From Myxococcales bacterium (GTDB taxonomy: Bacteria; Myxococcota_A; Polyangia; Polyangiales; Polyangiaceae): a stretch of 56,793 bases of DNA. Below are positions 7,216-18,494 of the stretch, piece after piece (within the stretch, counting starts at the first letter, position 1; each line of letters starts with the position of its first letter). Location: the NCBI GenBank assembly GCA_947473045.1, contig CANJCO010000032.1:1-56793 (forward strand). Reading direction: 5' to 3'. The notes beneath the pieces were generated by a model. It was not told the origin of the DNA. It searched no databases and worked only from the letters and a program-made list of their open reading frames with translations. The translations under genes and the position numbers were made by a program.

Positions 7216-7950
7216 TTATGGCGCGGCGCGTATGCCGAGCGCCATCGCGCCCGCCATGCGTTCGAGCACGAGCGCCATCACAGTGAGCAGCGCCAGCGCC
7301 CGTAGGGGCGCGAGGGCCGTGCTTAGCTGCGCGGGCGTCGCGGCGCGGGCGATGAGGGCGCCTGCCACTTCGACAGCGATCGCAGCCGCGAGCAGCGGGC
7401 CGCCGATCGAGACGGCGACGTTCACGCCGCCTGCGAGATCCCGCGCCGCCGCCGCGATCGGATGCGCGCCGAGCGGACGCGATGTGAGCGCCGCCGCGAT
7501 GCGCGCGGGGCCGCCCGTTCCGAGAAAGATGCAGGATGCAAGGATCGAAAGCGGCGCCCCCAGCACCGACGCCCGTCCCTCGACGACCGTCACTTCGCGA
7601 TCCGCTTGTGCGCCCCGCAGGGCGTCGACCATGCCGCCGGCCATCGTGGCGGCCCACAGGGGCACCGCCGCAGCGATCGCGATCGGGAGCCCCGCGAGCG
7701 CCTCGCCGACGAGCAGCAGCGGCCAGGGGACGCTCGTGGATGCGTTCGCCGCGGGCGCAAGCGCGGGCGCGATCGCCAAGGCCAGCGCGAGCGCGATCAC
7801 TGCGCGGGCCGACTGCGGCAGAGCCTTGAGCCCGAACGCGGGCACGAGCGCGACCGTCGGCGTCGCTCGCGCCCACGCGAGGCCGAGCGCCGCGACATCG
7901 ACGCCGGCGCCGTGCAGAGCGCGCGCAAACTCTGTGATGACGGATGGCAT
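7216..7950 (-). CDS. Orphan FliR/SctT-like type III export apparatus protein
   Basis: The product is 244 aa, almost entirely hydrophobic, with about six membrane segments. It matches the FliR/SctT/YscT layout: an N-terminal segment ending RATPTVALVPAFG, the QSARAVIALALALAIAP helix, GEALAGLPIAIAAAVPLWA, then the conserved GGMVDALRGAQ loop and ILASCIFLGTGG. In flagellar and injectisome systems this protein sits in the core export gate with SctR and SctS. No other T3SS or flagellar gene is in the window, so it is an orphan here. It is flanked by convergent SDR and co-directional acnA. Partners may be encoded elsewhere, or the gene may have been displaced. Confidence 0.78.
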   Translation of the reverse strand: MPSVITEFARALHGAGVDVAALGLAWARATPTVALVPAFGLKALPQSARAVIALALALAIAPALAPAANASTSVPWPLLLVGEALAGLPIAIAAAVPLWAATMAGGMVDALRGAQADREVTVVEGRASVLGAPLSILASCIFLGTGGPARIAAALTSRPLGAHPIAAAARDLAGGVNVAVSIGGPLLAAAIAVEVAGALIARAATPAQLSTALAPLRALALLTVMALVLERMAGAMALGIRAAP

Positions 7951-7980
7951 CGCTTCGTTCGCGCGGCCCGTCGGGGCGAG

Positions 7981-10650
<2,670 letters not shown>

Positions 10651-10819
10651 CGTGGGTCGAAGCCTCGCTTTTGCCGGTGAGCATGTAGCGGCAAGAGGCC
10701 CGAATTACCAGAGGCGCGTCACCGATGTTGCGGCGCACAAAACGCGCGAGGCGCAGCGCCCGAAAGCGCCGCGCCCCTGACAGCCGGTGACCGTTTGCGG
10801 TCGCCGCACGGCGCGTGAA

Positions 10820-12448
10820 TCAGCGCGCGGAAACCGTGATGGGCGTGGTGGTCGCCTTGTAGGTGTTGTCGAGCTCACCGTCGACGACGCGCAGGGCGTC
10901 GTTGCCCCACGAGTAAGCCGAGTAGTCGAACTGCGCCGCCTTCAGCACCGCGCCGTAGTTGTTCATCTTGCCGTCGATCAGCGAGCCGACCAGCCTGCCC
11001 ATCGCGGGGCCGCTGCCGTTGACCCAGCTCTCGAGGCCGTTGGTGATGGTGTCGAGCTTCTTGGTGCCGCCGTTCTTCAGCTGGAAGTAGTGGTCGTAGT
11101 AGTTGAACGACACGCAGCCGTTGACGACCATGATCTGGTAGCTCGCGGGGAAGTCACTCGCCGAGAAGTTCGACGGATCGAGCGGGCCATAGCCGATGTA
11201 CGAGTGGCCGTTGTAGACGAAGATGTCGCTCGTCTTGATGCCGCGCTTGTGCGGAGTCGCGTCGGTTTCTGCGCCGAAGTAGCTGTTGAGCTCGATGGTG
11301 AAGCTCATCGCGGCGGCCTGGCCGACCTTGACGGTGACGGGCGCTTCGAAGGTGACCCAGTGCTTGGCGAGCTTGTTCGCGGCGGCGACGCGCAGGGCGC
11401 GCTTCGAAGTCGCGTCGGTATAGCCGACAGGGAAGCCGGTGCCGTCGAGCTCCCACTTCATCACGTCTGCAAAGCCTCCGGGAACCTTGACGGTCTTCCC
11501 AGCGACGGTGAAGGTCGTGAGGTCTTCGGCGGGCTCGATCTTGGCGAATTTGAGGCCCGGTCGCGCGGCCTGGACCTCGCGGATGCCGTCAAACCACATG
11601 TCGTAGCCGGAATCGTCGACCGTCTCGTGCTTCTCGCCGGCGGCCCAGTCGGCCATCATTCCGCTGACCATGCCCACCACGAGCCGGCCGGGCTTTACGC
11701 CGCCGGACCAGAGTTTGTCGTACTCGGGGTACGTCTTGCCGTCGCCCGTGGCCTGCGACGTGAGCCCGGCGGTCACGGGGATGTAGAGGCGGCTGACTTC
11801 AGAGGCGGGGATGCTCGTTCCGTCCTTCAGCTTGGCCCGATCGGCGTCGATCTTCTTCTGCTCGGCGGTCATCGCCGTTTTGCACTGCGGCAGGCTGGGC
11901 TCAAACACGTACCAAATCGACGACACGAACTCGTTGGCCTCTTTGTCGTTCGCCGTGCACTCTTTGAGAATGCGGCTCGACTGCGAGGAATACGAGCCGT
12001 TCAGCAGGCCCATCGAGAGGCTCGAACGCGTGGACATGGTCGTCGGGACGACGGCGGTGTCGGTGTACGTGTAGCCGACCTTGAGCATCGTGCGGCCGAG
12101 GTCGCCGATCTTCGCGGGGTCGATGACCTTGACCTTGCTCTTCACGTAGGTCGTCGGGTCGACGTCCTTGAGCTCGCGGCTGTTGACGCCGATCTTCGCC
12201 GTGCGAATCGCACCGAACGCCGACTGCGTCTGGCGGCGGACGGCCTGCGTGATGACTGCGTCGGAGGCGGTTTCGTCGACGTAGACGTACCCGGTGAACT
12301 TCAACGTGCGCGTACGCGCCGTAAGGCTCGTGAGCTCGTCCTCGGACTGGTCGATTGCATCAGAAGGGGCCGCCGAGCAGGCGAAACCCGCGGCGGACAA
12401 CAAGAGCAGGGGCAGCAACTTGAGGGGGCGAAGGGTCATGCGGACCAC
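10820..12448 (-). CDS. Large exported protein with candidate His/Cys dyad
   Basis: The product is 542 aa (ATGs at 12448 or 12439). It has a signal peptide, LKLLPLLLLSAAGFACSAAP; Cys24 could be a non-canonical lipobox Cys. No family was recognised with certainty. The C-terminal third contains a hydrophobic strand ending in NGHS (IFVYNGHSYIGYGP, His415) and, 30 residues later, a second strand ending in NGC (YQIMVVNGCVSFNYYD, Cys445). This two-strand His/Cys layout is what clan CD cysteine peptidases (caspase/gingipain fold) show, with a spacing close to that of gingipains. The peptidase idea is inference. The N-terminal ~250 residues have a TVxxT/S-rich, beta-like composition. The gene is alone between acnA and a divergent gene. 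Confidence 0.7.
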   Translation of the reverse strand: MVRMTLRPLKLLPLLLLSAAGFACSAAPSDAIDQSEDELTSLTARTRTLKFTGYVYVDETASDAVITQAVRRQTQSAFGAIRTAKIGVNSRELKDVDPTTYVKSKVKVIDPAKIGDLGRTMLKVGYTYTDTAVVPTTMSTRSSLSMGLLNGSYSSQSSRILKECTANDKEANEFVSSIWYVFEPSLPQCKTAMTAEQKKIDADRAKLKDGTSIPASEVSRLYIPVTAGLTSQATGDGKTYPEYDKLWSGGVKPGRLVVGMVSGMMADWAAGEKHETVDDSGYDMWFDGIREVQAARPGLKFAKIEPAEDLTTFTVAGKTVKVPGGFADVMKWELDGTGFPVGYTDATSKRALRVAAANKLAKHWVTFEAPVTVKVGQAAAMSFTIELNSYFGAETDATPHKRGIKTSDIFVYNGHSYIGYGPLDPSNFSASDFPASYQIMVVNGCVSFNYYDHYFQLKNGGTKKLDTITNGLESWVNGSGPAMGRLVGSLIDGKMNNYGAVLKAAQFDYSAYSWGNDALRVVDGELDNTYKATTTPITVSAR

Positions 12449-12717
12449 TTATGCATGAAGGAGTCCATCCTACATCGGCCCCGCGGCAAGATGTCTCGCG
12501 CGGCGTTTCGCCCTGATTCGCGGCATATTGTCGCTCGTGGATGGACGAACGTTGATCCACGTGTGGTGGAAGCTTGTCCCACCCATGCCTACTAAAGCCG
12601 ACCATAACCGACCTCGCGCCCGAACCATCGCGGCCGCTCGCCCGCCGGCGCAAAGTCGCTTGCATCATTGCCGGTTTGGTTCACACTGCGCGCGATTTCA
12701 GTCGCCGGAGGTTCTCC

Positions 12718-13515
12718 ATGACGAAGCAAGCAGGGGAAGATTCCCGCTCGGGCGACGACGCCGTATTCGATAACGCGCCCACCATCGAGCGCCGGACCAT
12801 GTCTGCCGAAGAGGCCGCGGCGCTCGTCGGCGAGGCCGATCGTCGCTCCAGCGCTCGCATGGCCGTGGCCAAGCGCGCTCCGGCGGTCGTTCGCACCAAC
12901 GAGGCGCAGCCGATCCCGCTCGTGCGTCCGGCAGCCGACGTGGTCGACGACCTCGCGACGACCGATGAAATTCTGAGCGCGTCCGCGGCCACTGCTGCGC
13001 GCCACTCGCATGCGCCGCGGGCTCTGGCTCCCGCGACCGAGCGCCACTCGTCCGCGCTTCCGCTCGTGTCGGTCGATGCCACGCAGGAAATCGCCCTCGA
13101 CGACGTTCTGGAGGCCCGCGACGCTCCGGTCGTCGACGACGAGGTCGACGCCTTCGTGGTCGCGCCGGCCCGCGTCTCCCGCCGCGCCTTCGACACCCAG
13201 GAGCTGCGCAAGCTCGACCGCGATCACCTGTCGATGCTCACCACCGGCGAGATCGTGCTTCGAAAGAAGCGCGCGAGCTTGCTCGTGGGCCTCGTCGTCG
13301 GCGTCTCTCTGGCGATTCTGGGTATGGTGGCGGTCGCGGCCATGCTCGCGCTCGACGACTCGGGCGGTCACCGGGTCACCGGCGGAGAGGCCCACCGCTT
13401 TGTCGCATCGACGCTGTCGCTCGAGCGAACCCCGCGAGCCGTCCGAGCGAGCAGCGTAGGGCCTCAACGTGCGAGCGTGTCGATCGACGCCCTTCCACAT
13501 TCAGGCGCGCACTGA
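12718..13515 (+). CDS. Single-pass membrane protein of unknown function
   Basis: The product is 265 aa from the ATG at 12718, which has a good RBS (GGAGG at 12707-12711, 6-nt spacing); the frame is open further upstream without support. The first ~180 residues are soluble, charged and disordered-looking (Ala/Asp/Glu/Arg-rich). A single transmembrane helix at about 187-211 (LLVGLVVGVSLAILGMVAV) follows KKR, and then comes a ~50-residue exported tail. This N-in topology suits a cytoplasmic regulatory region tied to the envelope. No family was recognised. The lipoprotein gene 13571 follows after 55 bp. Confidence 0.7.
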   Translation: MTKQAGEDSRSGDDAVFDNAPTIERRTMSAEEAAALVGEADRRSSARMAVAKRAPAVVRTNEAQPIPLVRPAADVVDDLATTDEILSASAATAARHSHAPRALAPATERHSSALPLVSVDATQEIALDDVLEARDAPVVDDEVDAFVVAPARVSRRAFDTQELRKLDRDHLSMLTTGEIVLRKKRASLLVGLVVGVSLAILGMVAVAAMLALDDSGGHRVTGGEAHRFVASTLSLERTPRAVRASSVGPQRASVSIDALPHSGAH

Positions 13516-13570
13516 GCGCTGCCGTCGGTGCTTCCCTCGCGCGCCGCTTGTGGCTAGCCTGTGCCGCAAA

Positions 13571-14932
13571 ATGCGCCGCCAAATCCTCGTCTGCGCTCTC
13601 GGTCTCGTAGCCGCGTGCTCCAACACCAAAACCGCCACCAAGACCGACGCGCCGATGCTCTCGCCGTCGGCCGCCGCGAGCGCCGATTTGCCAGCGCCCG
13701 CGATCGATGCGCAGGCGGCGGTTGAGGCGCCCGACGCGTCTCAGGCCGCGGCAGAAGCGCGGCCGGATGCGTCCGTGCCGCCGCTTGTTGGCGCGAATCT
13801 GATCGCTCCCGCCGGCGCGCTGTTTCGCGTGGCGGCGTGCGGAGGGGCGGCCTCCACGTCGGGGCTCGAGGCAACTCCGACGGCCGTGCCCGCGGGCTTC
13901 GATGCGCCGATGATCGACGCGCACTGCAAGGCGCTCGCGCAGATGTATGTAGACTACAAGAAAAACTGGATGACCGTCGCGATGCCGTTCATCGCGCGGC
14001 TTGTGCCGAAAGACTCACCGAAGACGGTCGTGTATCCCTTCGGCGGCGGTGACGCGATGGGCGCGCTCGCGACCTACCCGGATGCCACCGAATACACCAC
14101 GATCTCCCTCGAAATTGCGGCGGACGTGCGAAAGGCCACCGGGGCTCCGAGGCCGCAGCTCCGCGCCGAACTCGCGCGCTACCGCGCTGTGCTCGGAAAG
14201 TATTTCGACAAGGCGCACTCGCGCACCGACAACCTCGATTTGGGCACCAAGAGCGTGCTCCCCGGCGAGGTGGTGTTCGATCTCGTGGCGCTCGTGCTGC
14301 ATGGCTACGAGCCGTTGTCGGTGCGCTACTTCCGCTTCGCCGATGACGGGTCGCTTGTCTACGTTACCGATGACGAGCTCAGCGCTGCCGACGCGGCCGT
14401 GAAGGCCAAGCGGCGCAAGCGCGAGGACGTCGACGGCGAGCTGCTGCGCAACCTCGAGATCGTCTTCCGCAAGAAAGGCGACGCCTCAGCGGAGCCGAAA
14501 ACGCTGCGTCACATCGCGATGAACCTCGACGACGTGCATTTGCGCGCAGATCCTCGCGTGCTCAAGCACCTCGAGGCCAAGGGGCCGAAGGTCGCGACGA
14601 TGACGAAAGCCGCGAGTCACCTGCTGTGGAGCGACAGCTTCTCGGTGATTCGCGACTACCTCGCCACGCACTCCGACTGGATGATCAGCGACTCGACTGG
14701 CTTTACGCCCGCGTTCGCAAAAAAAGCCGGTTTTGTGCAGGACACCTACGGCACCTTCACGTGGCCCGAGCCCTTCGGTCTCGTCGATCAGAAAAACGCG
14801 GAGGCCATGCGCAAGCTCTTCCTCGCGAACCCGCACGTCGACGTTTCGTTCCGTTACGGCTACCCCGACAAGGACGCGCACGGTCACATTCTGGTGTCCC
14901 GTAAGCCGAGCGTCCCCGCCGCGCAGCCCTGA
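13571..14932 (+). CDS. Lipoprotein of unknown function
   Basis: The product is 453 aa. The start at 13571 gives a clean lipoprotein signal, MRRQILVCALGLVAACSN, with lipobox VAAC and Cys16. An Ala/Asp/Pro-rich linker to about residue 85 is typical of myxobacterial lipoproteins. The remainder is folded-looking, with KTVVYPFGGGDAMGALATYPDATEYTTISLE, VVFDLVALVLHGYEPLSVRYF and a C-terminal SDWMISDSTGFTPAFA region. No known family was identified. The phrase 'P...TVVYPFGGGDA' recalls a substrate-loop or Rossmann-like start but is not diagnostic. It lies 9 bp ahead of thyA and may share a transcript. Confidence 0.72.
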   Translation: MRRQILVCALGLVAACSNTKTATKTDAPMLSPSAAASADLPAPAIDAQAAVEAPDASQAAAEARPDASVPPLVGANLIAPAGALFRVAACGGAASTSGLEATPTAVPAGFDAPMIDAHCKALAQMYVDYKKNWMTVAMPFIARLVPKDSPKTVVYPFGGGDAMGALATYPDATEYTTISLEIAADVRKATGAPRPQLRAELARYRAVLGKYFDKAHSRTDNLDLGTKSVLPGEVVFDLVALVLHGYEPLSVRYFRFADDGSLVYVTDDELSAADAAVKAKRRKREDVDGELLRNLEIVFRKKGDASAEPKTLRHIAMNLDDVHLRADPRVLKHLEAKGPKVATMTKAASHLLWSDSFSVIRDYLATHSDWMISDSTGFTPAFAKKAGFVQDTYGTFTWPEPFGLVDQKNAEAMRKLFLANPHVDVSFRYGYPDKDAHGHILVSRKPSVPAAQP

Positions 14933-14941
14933 GCGCCGGCG

Positions 14942-15805
14942 ATGAAGGCCTATCACGACCTGCTCCGCGCCATCCTCGAGCGCGGGCGCGACCGACCCGA
15001 CCGCACCGGCACGGGCACGCGCAGTCTCTTCGGCTGGCAGATGCGCTTCGACCTGGCCGAGGGTTTTCCGCTGGTCACCACGAAGAAGGTGCACCTGAAG
15101 AGCGTGGCGCACGAGCTGCTGTGGTTCATTCGTGGCGAGACGCGCGTCCACGCGCTGCAACAGGCCGGCGTGCGAATCTGGAACGAGTGGGCGACCGCCG
15201 AGCAGACGGCTCGTTTCGGCCGCACCGAGGGCGATCTCGGTCCGGTCTACGGGCATCAGTGGCGCAACTTCGGAGCGACGCCGAACGATGACGGGACCTA
15301 CGCCCGCGACGGGGTCGACCAGCTCGCGCGCATCATGCGAGATCTCGCCGAGCGCCCCTACAGCCGCCGCCACATCGTGACGGGATGGAATCCGCGTGAG
15401 GCCGACCAGGTGGCGCTGCCGCCGTGCCATACGCTCTTTCAGTTCTACGTTGCGCCTCCGGTCGAAGACGGCGAGCCGCCCGAGCTGTCGTGCCAGCTCT
15501 ACCAGCGAAGCGCCGATGTGTTTCTCGGCGTGCCCTTCAACATCGCGAGCTACGCGCTGCTCACGCTCATGGTCGCGCAGGTGGCAGGCATGAAGCCCGG
15601 CGCGTTCGTGCACACCTTCGGCGACGCGCACCTCTACCAAAACCACTTGGAGCAGGCCCGGCTGCAGCTGAGCCGTGAGCCGAGGCCGCTTCCCCGTTTG
15701 GTGCTCGACCCGGCCGTTCGCGATCTGTTCGATTTTCGCTTCGAGCACATTGCGCTCGAAGGCTACGATCCGCATCCCCACATCGCCGCCGAGGTCTCGG
15801 TTTGA
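14942..15805 (+). CDS. thyA: Thymidylate synthase
   Basis: The product is 287 aa, close to the usual 264-aa bacterial ThyA plus a small insertion (VEDGEPPE). It methylates dUMP to dTMP with methylenetetrahydrofolate. Visible landmarks are [18 protein letters not shown], the folate/Arg loop, [23 protein letters not shown], and the nucleophile Cys162 in [35 protein letters not shown] binds dUMP. The dihydrofolate it releases is recycled by the overlapping folA gene. Confidence 0.97.
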   Translation: MKAYHDLLRAILERGRDRPDRTGTGTRSLFGWQMRFDLAEGFPLVTTKKVHLKSVAHELLWFIRGETRVHALQQAGVRIWNEWATAEQTARFGRTEGDLGPVYGHQWRNFGATPNDDGTYARDGVDQLARIMRDLAERPYSRRHIVTGWNPREADQVALPPCHTLFQFYVAPPVEDGEPPELSCQLYQRSADVFLGVPFNIASYALLTLMVAQVAGMKPGAFVHTFGDAHLYQNHLEQARLQLSREPRPLPRLVLDPAVRDLFDFRFEHIALEGYDPHPHIAAEVSV

Positions 15806-16284
15806 AGCCGCTCGCGCTGGTCGTGGCGATCGCGGAGGGCGGCGTGATTGGCTTCGAAGGCGCGCTGCCGTGGCACATTCCGGAGGATCTCGCGCACTTC
15901 AAAGCAGTGACGCTGGGGCACGCGATCATCATGGGCCGCCGCACGCACGCCTCGATCGGCAGGCCGCTGCCCGGCCGTCGTAACATCGTCGTGTCGCGCA
16001 GCGTCACCGAGCTCGCCGGGTGCGACGTCGCCGCGTCGCTCGAGCAGGCCATCGCGATGGCGCGCGAGACCGATCCGGAGCCCCGCATCATCGGCGGCGC
16101 GGAAATCTATGAGGCGGCGTTGCCGTCGGTGACGCGGATCTTCCTCACCGAGGTGCGGCAGCCTGCGCGCGGCGATGCGTGGCTTGTTCTGGATCGCTCC
16201 CCGTTTCGAGAGGCCAGCCGCCGCCCGGGCGAACGCTCCGCCGTCACCTTCGTAGAGCTCGAGCGCCGAGAATTTCAGGATTAG
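15802..16284 (+). CDS. folA: Dihydrofolate reductase
   Basis: The product is 160 aa, typical for bacterial DHFR. Translation starts at a TTG that overlaps the thyA stop (TTGA), so the two are probably translationally coupled. The sequence [22 protein letters not shown] holds the Met20-loop region and the catalytic acid (Asp of PEDL). [26 protein letters not shown] and [13 protein letters not shown] bind NADPH. The normally conserved Asn before LPW is replaced (GALPW), a minor variation. It restores tetrahydrofolate after the ThyA reaction. Confidence 0.95.
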   Translation: MKPLALVVAIAEGGVIGFEGALPWHIPEDLAHFKAVTLGHAIIMGRRTHASIGRPLPGRRNIVVSRSVTELAGCDVAASLEQAIAMARETDPEPRIIGGAEIYEAALPSVTRIFLTEVRQPARGDAWLVLDRSPFREASRRPGERSAVTFVELERREFQD

Positions 16285-16321
16285 CTTCGAAATGCCGTAG
16301 CCTTGGTTCTTAGAGTGCCAA

Positions 16322-17263
16322 GTGGATACCCTGTTCGAGCGGCTCGACGCCTGTAAGACCCTGCCGACGATGCCTGGCATCGCGCTCGAACTGCTGCGCC
16401 TTTGCCGCAACGAGGACGCCGACGCACGCGTGATCGCCGAGACGCTGTCGCGCGATCCGGCGCTCGCTGCGAAGGTGCTCAAGACCGCGAACAGCAGCAT
16501 TTATCGCCGCCGCGCCGAAGTGAAGACGGTGCAGCAGGCCGTGAGCATGCTCGGCGCCTCCACGATCGCGACGCTCGCGCTGTCGTTTTCGCTGGTCGTC
16601 AATCGCGGGGCGGCGGGCTTCGATCACTCCGCGTTCTGGGCGCAATCGCTCTTTTCCGCGGTCGCCGCGCGGAGCCTCGCCCGGCGCGTCAAGCTCGACC
16701 CGGACCAGCTCTTTCTCGCCGGCCTCATTCAGGACATCGGCGTGCTCGGCCTCGCGACCGTGCTCCCCGAGTATGCGCCGCTCGTCGTGGCCGCGAACGG
16801 CGACCATCAGGCGCTGGCCGCAGCGGAGCGCGGCATGCTCGGGATCGATCACGGCGAAGTGACGGCGTGGCTGGCGCGCCGCTGGAACCTGCCCGAGTAC
16901 ATCGCAGACGCCGCCCACGCGAGCCACGCGCATAGCCAGGGCGCCGGAGCGACGCTTGCGTCGCGCTGCGTGGCGACCAGCGGCTGGATCGCCTCGATCT
17001 GGACGGGCGAGAGCGCTGCGCTCGCGACGCGCGACGCCGCGCTGCGCGCTTCGGCGTGGCTCGAGATGGATCGCGCCATGTTCCACGACGTGCTGGCGGA
17101 CATCGTGAAAGAGGTGCCCGAGCTTGGCCGCCTGCTCGACATCGGCATCGAAGACTCCGAAGAGCTCGAGCAAATCGCCAACCACGCGCGCACGGCGATG
17201 GCCGCCATCAGCTTCAAGTCGCACGACGCTGGCCGCCTCCCGACGGACGAAGGCTCCTCCTGA
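16322..17263 (+). CDS. HDOD domain protein
   Basis: The product is 313 aa from a GTG start at 16322. Residues ~10-205 match HDOD domains: LPTMPGIALELLRLCRNEDAD, the DPALAAKVLKTANSSIYRR block, AVSMLGASTIATLALSFSL, and LFLAGLIQDIGVLGLATV, in which the HD motif is replaced by QD as is common in HDOD. HDOD proteins are catalytically dead HD-superfamily members that act in signalling and cell-cycle control. There is no second domain such as GGDEF or CheY. It sits 37 bp after folA and 31 bp before the metallophosphoesterase gene. Confidence 0.9.
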   Translation: MDTLFERLDACKTLPTMPGIALELLRLCRNEDADARVIAETLSRDPALAAKVLKTANSSIYRRRAEVKTVQQAVSMLGASTIATLALSFSLVVNRGAAGFDHSAFWAQSLFSAVAARSLARRVKLDPDQLFLAGLIQDIGVLGLATVLPEYAPLVVAANGDHQALAAAERGMLGIDHGEVTAWLARRWNLPEYIADAAHASHAHSQGAGATLASRCVATSGWIASIWTGESAALATRDAALRASAWLEMDRAMFHDVLADIVKEVPELGRLLDIGIEDSEELEQIANHARTAMAAISFKSHDAGRLPTDEGSS

Positions 17264-17294
17264 GCGCTCGCGGCGTGGTACTGCCGCGGCTGTG

Positions 17295-18461
17295 ATGCGC
17301 ACGCTCGTTCTGGGGGATCTGCACCTGTCGGCCCACACCCCGCCGGGCGTGGCGAGTGACCTCGTCGAGCTGGTTCGTCAAAGCCCGGGAGCGAGGCTCA
17401 TCTTCGCGGGGGACTTCTTCGACCTCTCGGCAGAGGCGCCGCGGGTCGCCAGCGCGCGCGCGATCGAAGTAGGATTCGGCAGAAATCCCGAGGTGGCGCG
17501 AGCGTTTTCGGAGCACCTCGACGGCGGAGGGGCGCTCGTATTTCTGGGAGGCAATCACGACCCCGAGCTCGGAGCAGAAACGGCGCCCACCGAGATCGCC
17601 CGGGTGCTTGGCGTGCCCGCTGCTTCCCGCGCGCGCATCTCCAGCTCTCCATGGTTTTTTCGGCAGGGCGCGCTGCATGTCGAGCACGGCAACATCTTCG
17701 ATCCGGACAACGCCCCCGAGCACCCGCTCATCCCGCCGAGCGCGAGCCTGGGCGTGCACTTCGTGGAGGAGTTCATCGCGCCGACGGGAGCGTACGCCTA
17801 CCTCAACGCAAACGACGGGACGCCGCTCAACCTTTTTTTGTCGGCCTTTCGCTGGTACGGGATTCGAGCTCCATATGTAGTATGCACGTACTTTGCCGCG
17901 GCCGCGAAGGCGCTCGCCCGCAGCGGACCGCTTCATCCAGGCAAGGGAGAGCGGGCGCTCGGTGAGGCGTCGATCGAAGCGTTTGCGTCGCGCGCGGTGG
18001 TGCCGGTCGAGCTGTGCCGGCAGATGGCCGGGCTGTGCGCGCCGCAGACGATGACGAGCCTGCGCGATACCGTGGCGAGGCTCTACCTCGATCGCGTCGT
18101 GTCGACGCTCGCCGTTTTGGGAGGTCTGGGAGCCCTTGCTTTGGGAGGCTCTGCTGGCGGCGGCGCGATGATCGGCGCAGGCGCGCTCGGTCTGGCCACG
18201 AGCTGGCTGCGCGGCCACGATCGCTACGGCGGGTCTGTGGCGCAGCGGCTTGAGGACGGGGCGATGGGGATCGCGGACGCAACGGGCGCGAAGGTCGTGA
18301 TCCTCGGGCACGCCCACCGGGCGACTGAGCGCGGTCCGTACGCCAACACCGGCAGCTTCGCGTTTCCGCGCGGGCTCGCGGGTCGCCCTTTGCTGTCGGT
18401 GAGCGGCGAAGCGCGCAGCCCCGTCGCCGAGCGCGTGCTCTTCACTCCGCGCGGCGCTTGA
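17295..18461 (+). CDS. Metallophosphoesterase with C-terminal hydrophobic hairpin
   Basis: The product is 388 aa (ATG at 17295; a GTG lies one codon upstream). All five calcineurin-like motifs are visible: GDLHLS (Asp8, His10), GDFFD, GGNHD, HVEHGN and GHAH. Between the fourth and fifth motifs is a glycine/alanine-rich hydrophobic region (STLAVLGGLGALALGGSAGGGAMIGAGALG) that could form a membrane hairpin. This suggests a membrane-associated phosphodiesterase or phosphatase. The active site would sit on the same side as both termini, and no signal peptide is seen. The substrate is unknown (LpxH/UDP-2,3-diacylglucosamine-like enzymes share the layout). Confidence 0.88.
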   Translation: MRTLVLGDLHLSAHTPPGVASDLVELVRQSPGARLIFAGDFFDLSAEAPRVASARAIEVGFGRNPEVARAFSEHLDGGGALVFLGGNHDPELGAETAPTEIARVLGVPAASRARISSSPWFFRQGALHVEHGNIFDPDNAPEHPLIPPSASLGVHFVEEFIAPTGAYAYLNANDGTPLNLFLSAFRWYGIRAPYVVCTYFAAAAKALARSGPLHPGKGERALGEASIEAFASRAVVPVELCRQMAGLCAPQTMTSLRDTVARLYLDRVVSTLAVLGGLGALALGGSAGGGAMIGAGALGLATSWLRGHDRYGGSVAQRLEDGAMGIADATGAKVVILGHAHRATERGPYANTGSFAFPRGLAGRPLLSVSGEARSPVAERVLFTPRGA

Positions 18462-18494
18462 CGGTTGCGTGGGGGCAGGGCGATCCTTTCGCCC

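Noticed and set aside
7216-7950. A type III secretion or flagellar gene cluster around the SctT-like gene
   Set aside because: None of the neighbouring genes (SDR, acnA, mutS2) belongs to an export apparatus, so only a single orphan component is claimed.
12449-12717. RNA gene or riboswitch in the ~270-bp gap before 12718
   Set aside because: Only short imperfect pairings near 12553-12590 were seen, with no tRNA or known riboswitch core. Nothing was supportable beyond a likely divergent promoter region.
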